NCBI GenBank assembly: GCA_041664985.1 | Contig: JBAYJS010000001.1 | Span: forward strand, 1-50,433 | Direction of reading: 5' to 3' | Source: JBAYJS01 sp041664985 | GTDB taxonomy: Bacteria; Patescibacteriota; Patescibacteriia; Buchananbacterales; UBA6539 | DNA length: 50,433 bases | In this document: positions 46,970-50,433 of the stretch, piece by piece | How positions within the stretch are numbered: the stretch's first letter is position 1 | Layout: each line of letters opens with the position of its first letter | Notes under the pieces: model-generated | What the model saw: only the letters and a program-made list of their open reading frames with translations | What the model was told of the DNA's origin: nothing | Database searches by the model: none | Position numbers and translations under genes: made by a program

Positions 46970-47767
46970 ATGCCCATAGTTTTTGCCGCCTCTGTCCCCC
47001 ATCCACCGGTTTTAATTCCGGAAATCGGTAAGGACAATATTAAACAAATCAAAAAAACCGAAGACGCGTTCAAAAAGCTTGAGCAGGATTTTTATGCGTC
47101 TAAGCCGGAGAGTATTTTGATTATTTCGCCTCATGGTAAAGTTTTAGCTGATGCTTTCAGTATTAATCTGAATGCCGATTACACGGCTAATTTTAAAGAC
47201 TTTGGTGACTTTGGTTTGGAAATGAAATTCAAAAGCGATTATTTATCAATTCAAGAAATCAGAGCAGCTGATGAAACCAGCAAAACGATTCCAATCGTTT
47301 TGTCTAGTGACCAAGAGTTGGATCACGGTTTTTCCATTCCGCTTTACTTTTTAACTCAGCATTTGAAAAATATTCCGATTATTCCGGTGACTTATTCAAC
47401 TTTGGATTATCAGCAGCATTTTGCTTTTGGTCAATTTTTGCATCGCCAGCTTTCAAAAATAAATAAAAGATTTGCCGTGATTGCGTCTGGTGATTTGTCT
47501 CACCGTCTCACCAAAGAAGCGCCGGCGGGCTATTCGGAAAAAGGTCAGGAATTTGATAATAAATTGATTGAATTGATCAAAAACAAAGATTTTGCCGGTT
47601 TATTAAAAATTGATCCGGAACTGATTAGTCAGGCCGGTGAATGCGGTTTGCGTTCGATTATTATTTTGGCTGGTATTATTGAGTCTTTGAATTTTGCGCC
47701 AGAGATTCTTTCCTATGAAGGTCCGTTTGGTGTCGGTTACTTGATCAGTGAATTTAAATTAGTTTAA
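46970..47767 (+). CDS. amrB: Memo-like / extradiol dioxygenase-fold protein of the AmmeMemoRadiSam system
   Basis: A 265-residue protein of the Memo / class III extradiol dioxygenase superfamily. Histidine-containing metal-site landmarks are ASVPHPPVLIPEIG at the N-terminus, ISPHGKVL near residue 54, ELDHGFSIPLYFL near 119 and ASGDLSHRL near 173. LigB-type dioxygenases use such histidines and a glutamate for iron; whether Memo-like members are oxygenases is unsettled. It is 27 bp after the lytic-transglycosylase-like gene and is the last gene of the amrS transcript, closed by a bidirectional terminator. Confidence 0.87.
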   Translation: MPIVFAASVPHPPVLIPEIGKDNIKQIKKTEDAFKKLEQDFYASKPESILIISPHGKVLADAFSINLNADYTANFKDFGDFGLEMKFKSDYLSIQEIRAADETSKTIPIVLSSDQELDHGFSIPLYFLTQHLKNIPIIPVTYSTLDYQQHFAFGQFLHRQLSKINKRFAVIASGDLSHRLTKEAPAGYSEKGQEFDNKLIELIKNKDFAGLLKIDPELISQAGECGLRSIIILAGIIESLNFAPEILSYEGPFGVGYLISEFKLV

Positions 47768-47785
47768 ACCTAAAATTTTTTGTAT

Positions 47786-47817
47786 AAAAAAGTAGAGACT
47801 TGTGTCTCTATTTTTTT
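47786..47817. terminator. bidirectional terminator between amrB and the 87-aa ORF
   Basis: TAGAGAC (47793-47799) and GTCTCTA (47804-47810) with flanking A- and T-runs form a symmetrical terminator serving both convergent genes. The stop codon of the minus-strand gene lies inside it. Confidence 0.85.
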
Positions 47818-48071
47818 GATATGATTTTGAAAAAATATTTCCATTTTTCTGTGGTCTGACAAAGTTCTTTGGTATCATTGAGGCATTTTTCAATAAATTC
47901 TTTGGGGTATTTTTTGCAGACCAAAAAGACGGAATTTTTTTTTGGCGGCGGAATATTGAGTTCATTAATAATTTTTAAAGCCAAATCCTGCCATTGATAA
48001 GCCGGCGGTTTAACCGTCTTTTTTTTAGCTAAAATGTCTTTAAAATTTTGAAAACCATTATCAATTGGCAT
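47808..48071 (-). CDS. hypothetical protein (87 aa)
   Basis: An 87-residue soluble, basic protein: a helical N-terminal part (NGFQNFKDILAKKK), a WQDLALKIINELN helix, a polyproline stretch (IPPPKKNS), then a strand and helices with two cysteines (FLVCKKYPKEFIEKCLNDTKELC). No family is recognised. The frame is preferred to an overlapping 68-codon frame because it has an extended -10 (TGT-TATAAT) ending 6 nt before the ATG and AT-rich codons like the native genes. It is therefore a probable leaderless gene, not a member of the cassette set. Confidence 0.65.
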   Translation of the reverse strand: MPIDNGFQNFKDILAKKKTVKPPAYQWQDLALKIINELNIPPPKKNSVFLVCKKYPKEFIEKCLNDTKELCQTTEKWKYFFKIISKK

Positions 48072-48077
48072 ATTGGG

Positions 48078-48086
48078 ATTATAACA
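48078..48086 (-). promoter_or_regulatory. extended -10 with leaderless start for the 87-aa gene
   Basis: On the minus strand TGT plus TATAAT (48083-48078), followed after 6 nt by ATG at 48071. Confidence 0.55.
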
Positions 48087-48098
48087 AAATTTTGTTGA

Positions 48099-48131
48099 TA
48101 AAAAAAGAGATTCACTAAAAATCAGTGAATC
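48099..48131 (-). terminator. cassette I terminator
   Basis: On the minus strand GATTCACT and AGTGAATC (plus 48109-48116 and 48124-48131) form a perfect 8-bp stem followed by TCTTTTTTT. Confidence 0.9.
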
Positions 48132-48351
48132 AACTCAAAGAACGAAGATAATACTTGCCTGGGGCCGGCCCGATTAGGATGATGTAAAGGCAGATGCCTA
48201 CGCCGCAGGCGATAAAGATCCAGGGTGCCAGCAGATTGATTGCAAAGTTTCTGGCTCGACCATGGTTTTTGGGCAATGTTTGCCAGCACAGCCCAGTGCC
48301 GATGATTTGGATTGCCAGCAATGTCAGTAAAATATACCAAAGCCAAGTCAT
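48130..48351 (-). CDS. hypothetical membrane protein 2 of cassette I (73 aa)
   Basis: A 73-residue protein with two membrane helices (about residues 2-22 and 37-60) separated by a basic loop (PKNHGRARN) that should be cytoplasmic, and a basic C-terminus. GGGAGG, located in the last codons of the preceding ORF, lies 7 nt before the ATG, which itself is 1 bp after that ORF's stop, so the two are translated from one mRNA. No family is recognised. The terminator starts within its stop codon. Small paired membrane proteins suggest a two-part membrane complex or a holin/immunity-like role, but that is speculative. Confidence 0.68.
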   Translation of the reverse strand: MTWLWYILLTLLAIQIIGTGLCWQTLPKNHGRARNFAINLLAPWIFIACGVGICLYIILIGPAPGKYYLRSLS

Positions 48352-48352
48352 G

Positions 48353-48706
48353 TTAGTCCTCCCAGTTTGAACGGCCGGTGCCTACCGGTGGATACGGATA
48401 TTCGTCAGCCGAGATATCTTCCCAGATCGTGCAGATTCGGTCGATAAGCCAAGACACGGCCAAGGCGATGGCCAAAAGAATTGGGCCAAAAAGCTTGGCA
48501 CCAAGCTTTTTGCCAGGCAAAGTCAGCACGTCCCAGATAAAATCGGCCAGTCGCTTTGACCACTCTTTTTTAACCGATTTATCCCAGGAGTCAGGATTGT
48601 TGGTTGTCAGCTTGGCTGTTTGGTGCCGCTGGGCAAGCGCCCGATCTAGGCCATTTGCCAGGTATATCACAACGCCGGCAAGTAACCCAATCAATGTAGT
48701 AGACAT
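48353..48706 (-). CDS. hypothetical membrane protein 1 of cassette I (117 aa)
   Basis: A 117-residue protein with a membrane helix at about residues 4-20, a polar middle with Trp and Lys (DSWDKSVKKEWSKRLADFIWD), a second membrane helix at about 73-90 (GPILLAIALAVSWLIDRI) and a Pro/Tyr-rich tail (EYPYPPVGTG). GGAGG lies 8 nt before the ATG. GC content is higher than in neighbouring genes. I recognise no family. With the second ORF it makes the largest membrane-type cassette of the set. Confidence 0.72.
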   Translation of the reverse strand: MSTTLIGLLAGVVIYLANGLDRALAQRHQTAKLTTNNPDSWDKSVKKEWSKRLADFIWDVLTLPGKKLGAKLFGPILLAIALAVSWLIDRICTIWEDISADEYPYPPVGTGRSNWED

Positions 48707-48745
48707 GGTGTTTTCCTCCCTATCTGCGGTTTGAACACTACCGTG

Positions 48746-48774
48746 ATTTTAGGTAATTAATATTAAAAAGTCAA
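48746..48774 (-). promoter_or_regulatory. cassette I promoter
   Basis: On the minus strand TTGACT (48774-48769), 17-bp spacer, TAAAAT (48751-48746). Confidence 0.75.
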
Positions 48775-48810
48775 TTTAATAAAAAGTAAAATTATCCCCA
48801 AGGCAAATCC

Positions 48811-48838
48811 TTGACACGTAATTTTTTTACGGTATAAT
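48811..48838 (+). promoter_or_regulatory. promoter upstream of the 45-aa ORF and def
   Basis: TTGACA (48811-48816), 16-bp spacer, perfect TATAAT (48833-48838). It is the closest match to consensus in the window. Confidence 0.82.
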
Positions 48839-48860
48839 GAAGACTTCAAAAGTTGAAATC

Positions 48861-48886
48861 TCTCCCAAAACGCCGGGAGATTTTAC
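48861..48886 (+). terminator. attenuator-like hairpin in the leader before def
   Basis: TCTCCC (48861-48866) and GGGAGA (48875-48880) with an 8-base loop, followed by TTTTACTTTT. It lies about 20 nt after the predicted transcription start and before the 45-residue ORF, so it could stop most transcripts early. Confidence 0.55.
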
Positions 48887-48920
48887 TTTTACTTGATAAA
48901 TAAATAAAAATAAAAAGCCA

Positions 48921-49058
48921 ATGAAACAAAATTCCGAATCAATTATCGAAGAACTGAAATTTCACTTAACTTTACAGCTGGAAGCTTTCTACAAACAAGA
49001 TACGGAGTTGTATGACAAGCTAGAAAAAAAGATTCTGGGACTAGAAAAGAATCTATAG
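48921..49058 (+). CDS. small helical hypothetical protein (45 aa)
   Basis: A 45-residue ORF beginning MKQNSESIIEELKFH and ending KKILGLEKNL, almost entirely helix-forming, with a heptad-like spacing of Leu and Ile that suggests a short coiled coil. No family is recognised. It lies under a near-consensus promoter and 45 bp before def, in the same direction. Composition is like native genes and there is no ribosome binding site. It might be a regulator or partner of the downstream genes, but nothing in the sequence shows this. Confidence 0.55.
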   Translation: MKQNSESIIEELKFHLTLQLEAFYKQDTELYDKLEKKILGLEKNL

Positions 49059-49103
49059 CTTAAATAAGTAAAATATGCTATTATTTAAGAGTAATATTAA
49101 TTT

Positions 49104-49604
49104 ATGGCTAAATTGTTACCCATAAAAATTTACTCCTGTCCGGTTTTGCGTCAAAAATCAAAGGCGCTAAAATCTGAAGAGCTGCAAAAAAAAGAATTTG
49201 GGCAGCTTCTTTTAGATATGGAAAAAACGATGAAAGAAAAGGACGGTGTCGGTTTGGCGGCACCTCAGATTGGCAAAAGTATTCGGGTGGTGGTAATCAG
49301 TACGGCCGACGGTTCGGTTTTTTTGATTAATCCAAAAATTTTAAAAAAATCGTGGAAAAAAGAAATTTTAGAGGAAGGCTGTCTGAGTTTGCCTGAAGTT
49401 TGGGGTTTGGTGAAACGATCATTAAAAATTACCATTGTTGCTTTAGATCCGAAAGGCAAAAAAATGAAATTTACAGCCTCAGGAATGTTTGCCCGAGTGA
49501 TTCAGCATGAAGTTGACCACTTGGATGGAATTTTATTTATTGACAAAGCTAAAAAAATTACCCAGGGAGCGGATAAATTAGAGGCAATGAAATCAACAAA
49601 ATAA
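49104..49604 (+). CDS. def: peptide deformylase
   Basis: Removes the formyl group from nascent N-terminal methionine. The 166 residues contain the three family motifs: GVGLAAPQIG near residues 48-57, EEGCLSLPEVW with the metal-binding cysteine near 92, and QHEVDHLDG with the HExxH metal site near 133. Length is typical. It is followed 65 bp later by fmt, which adds the formyl group, the usual bacterial def-fmt order. The short C-terminal tail is basic. Confidence 0.97.
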   Translation: MAKLLPIKIYSCPVLRQKSKALKSEELQKKEFGQLLLDMEKTMKEKDGVGLAAPQIGKSIRVVVISTADGSVFLINPKILKKSWKKEILEEGCLSLPEVWGLVKRSLKITIVALDPKGKKMKFTASGMFARVIQHEVDHLDGILFIDKAKKITQGADKLEAMKSTK

Positions 49605-49669
49605 CAAAATAATAAAATAAGAAATTAAAAAATTAAAGCAAAATTTTTTCTTAGATTCTTGACTCTTTT

Positions 49670-50433
49670 ATGCCAAATTTAAATCCTAAAATAATTTTTC
49701 TGGGTACACCCGAATTTGCCGTGCCGGCTTTGCAAGCTTTGGTTCAAGGCGGTTTTTTGCCAGCTTTGGTAATTACTCAGCCGGATAAACCAGTCGGCCG
49801 CAATCAGCAGTTGACTCCCCCGCCAGTCAAAGAATTCGCTTTGGCTAATAATTTAACCATTGCCCAACCAAAAAACAAAAAAGAATTAGAAAAAATTTTT
49901 GCAAATAATGATTGTGATGTTTGCATTTTGGCGGCATTTGGTATGATTATTCCTGACGACTGTTTGGCTAAACCTAAATTTGGCTTTTTAAATATCCATC
50001 CGTCGCTTTTGCCCGAGTTTCGCGGTTCGGCGCCGATTCAGCAAGCGATTTTGGATGGCCATAAAACCACCGGTGTTTCAATTATCAAATTAGTCAAAGA
50101 AGTTGACGCGGGTCCGATTTACGCTCAAAAAGAAATTCCGATTTTAGCGCAAGATAACGCTCAAACTTTAGGCGCGAAATTGGCTTTTGTCGGCGCGCAA
50201 CTTTTGGTGGAAATTTTACCGGATTTTTTGGCTCAAAAAATAAAACCAACCTTGCAATCTGATAATTTGGCGACTTTTACCAAAATTATTGAGCGCGATG
50301 ACGGTCGGGTTGACTGGCAGCAAACTGCCGGGCAAATTGACCGACAATTTCGGGCATTTTTCCCTTGGCCAGGGGTTTTTACCCATTTGGCCGGTAAGCG
50401 TCTTAAAATCGCAAATTTGAGCGTTTTAGAGGG
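49670..50433 (+). CDS. fmt: methionyl-tRNA formyltransferase, 3' end outside window
   Basis: Formylates initiator Met-tRNA using 10-formyl-tetrahydrofolate. About 254 codons are visible to the window edge, of roughly 310 expected. The N-terminal Rossmann domain shows FLGTPEFAVPAL, TQPDKPVGRNQ, AAFGMIIP, the catalytic Asn and His in LNIHPSLLPEFRGSAPIQ, and the catalytic Asp in EVDAGPIY. The usual HxSLLPxxRGAAPIQ has a proline after His and Ser for Ala, which is common variation. The C-terminal OB domain has begun with the WPG segment (FFPWPGVFTHL). It is transcribed after def. Confidence 0.95.
   Translation, partial: MPNLNPKIIFLGTPEFAVPALQALVQGGFLPALVITQPDKPVGRNQQLTPPPVKEFALANNLTIAQPKNKKELEKIFANNDCDVCILAAFGMIIPDDCLAKPKFGFLNIHPSLLPEFRGSAPIQQAILDGHKTTGVSIIKLVKEVDAGPIYAQKEIPILAQDNAQTLGAKLAFVGAQLLVEILPDFLAQKIKPTLQSDNLATFTKIIERDDGRVDWQQTAGQIDRQFRAFFPWPGVFTHLAGKRLKIANLSVLE

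Noticed and set aside
47759..47965. 68-codon minus-strand frame overlapping the 87-aa gene
   Set aside because: It lies in a different frame of the 87-aa ORF, lacks a promoter or ribosome binding site and runs into the amrB end and terminator.
1..50433. tRNA, rRNA, CRISPR array, transposase or integrase
   Set aside because: I looked for tRNA-like TTCGA/CCA features, spaced identical repeats and transposase motifs on both strands and saw none that could be supported.
1..50433. Recoding of TGA as in Gracilibacteria/Absconditabacteria
   Set aside because: TGA acts as a normal stop (for example the proS and cassette F ends), and known proteins contain no in-frame TGA.

Overview
The window reads as a chromosome segment of a Candidate Phyla Radiation (Patescibacteria/Parcubacteria-like) bacterium. 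Reasons: a low-GC, tightly packed chromosome; standard code (TGA is a genuine stop, for example at the end of proS); compact versions of core enzymes (414-residue ProS without an editing domain, short GreA and PDF); many CPR-style hypothetical proteins; almost no Shine-Dalgarno sequences in front of housekeeping genes; and a group 3b-type NiFe hydrogenase. The exact lineage cannot be fixed from sequence alone.

Layout. 1-1127: the end of a NiFe hydrogenase large subunit and a zinc-ribbon-less HypA-like protein. 1172-9746: a lower-glycolysis block (pgk, eno and two adjacent gpmI paralogues) with a methyltransferase, a SIMPL-domain protein lying between two 120-bp direct repeats, and a PLP-dependent enzyme. 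10891-14347: three GT2 glycosyltransferases. 14409-22331: an mreB paralogue, a membrane-anchored glycosidase-like protein, holB, a BNR-like lipoprotein, frr, rseP and proS. 22740-27145: mreB-mreC-mreD-mrdA cell-shape operon. 27285-32096: greA, lysS, mgtC-like, an HD protein, a nucleotidyltransferase and serS. 32440-35571: alr-ddl-ftsQ. 35572-39234: a mostly non-coding stretch, an sdpR-sdpI-like pair and an EnvC-like hydrolase factor. 39767-43071 (minus strand): gltX, wecG/tagA and thpR. 44569-47767: an AmmeMemoRadiSam-type radical SAM enzyme, a lytic-transglycosylase-like secreted protein and a Memo-like protein. 48921-50433: a small helical protein, def and the start of fmt.

Scattered between these genes are nine self-contained small transcription units (called cassettes A-I here). 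Each has a sigma70-type promoter; eight of the nine have TTGACA-like and TATAAT-like boxes exactly 17 bp apart. They carry a leader that is often structured, one or two short ORFs of unknown function, and an intrinsic terminator. Most are visibly richer in GC than their neighbours. Eight of nine have a strong GGAGG-type ribosome binding site, which I did not find in front of the housekeeping genes I inspected. Several housekeeping genes instead have a -10 box 6-8 nt before the start codon and look leaderless. This contrast, resembling phage 'moron' genes spread along a chromosome, is the most unusual signal in the window.

Working together, the recognised genes cover lower glycolysis, peptidoglycan precursor supply and rod-shape synthesis (alr, ddl, ftsQ, mreBCD, mrdA, EnvC-like), surface glycan assembly (GT2, WecG), protein synthesis and N-terminal processing (lysS, serS, proS, gltX, frr, def, fmt), and hydrogen metabolism. 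No rRNA, tRNA, CRISPR array or transposase was recognised.
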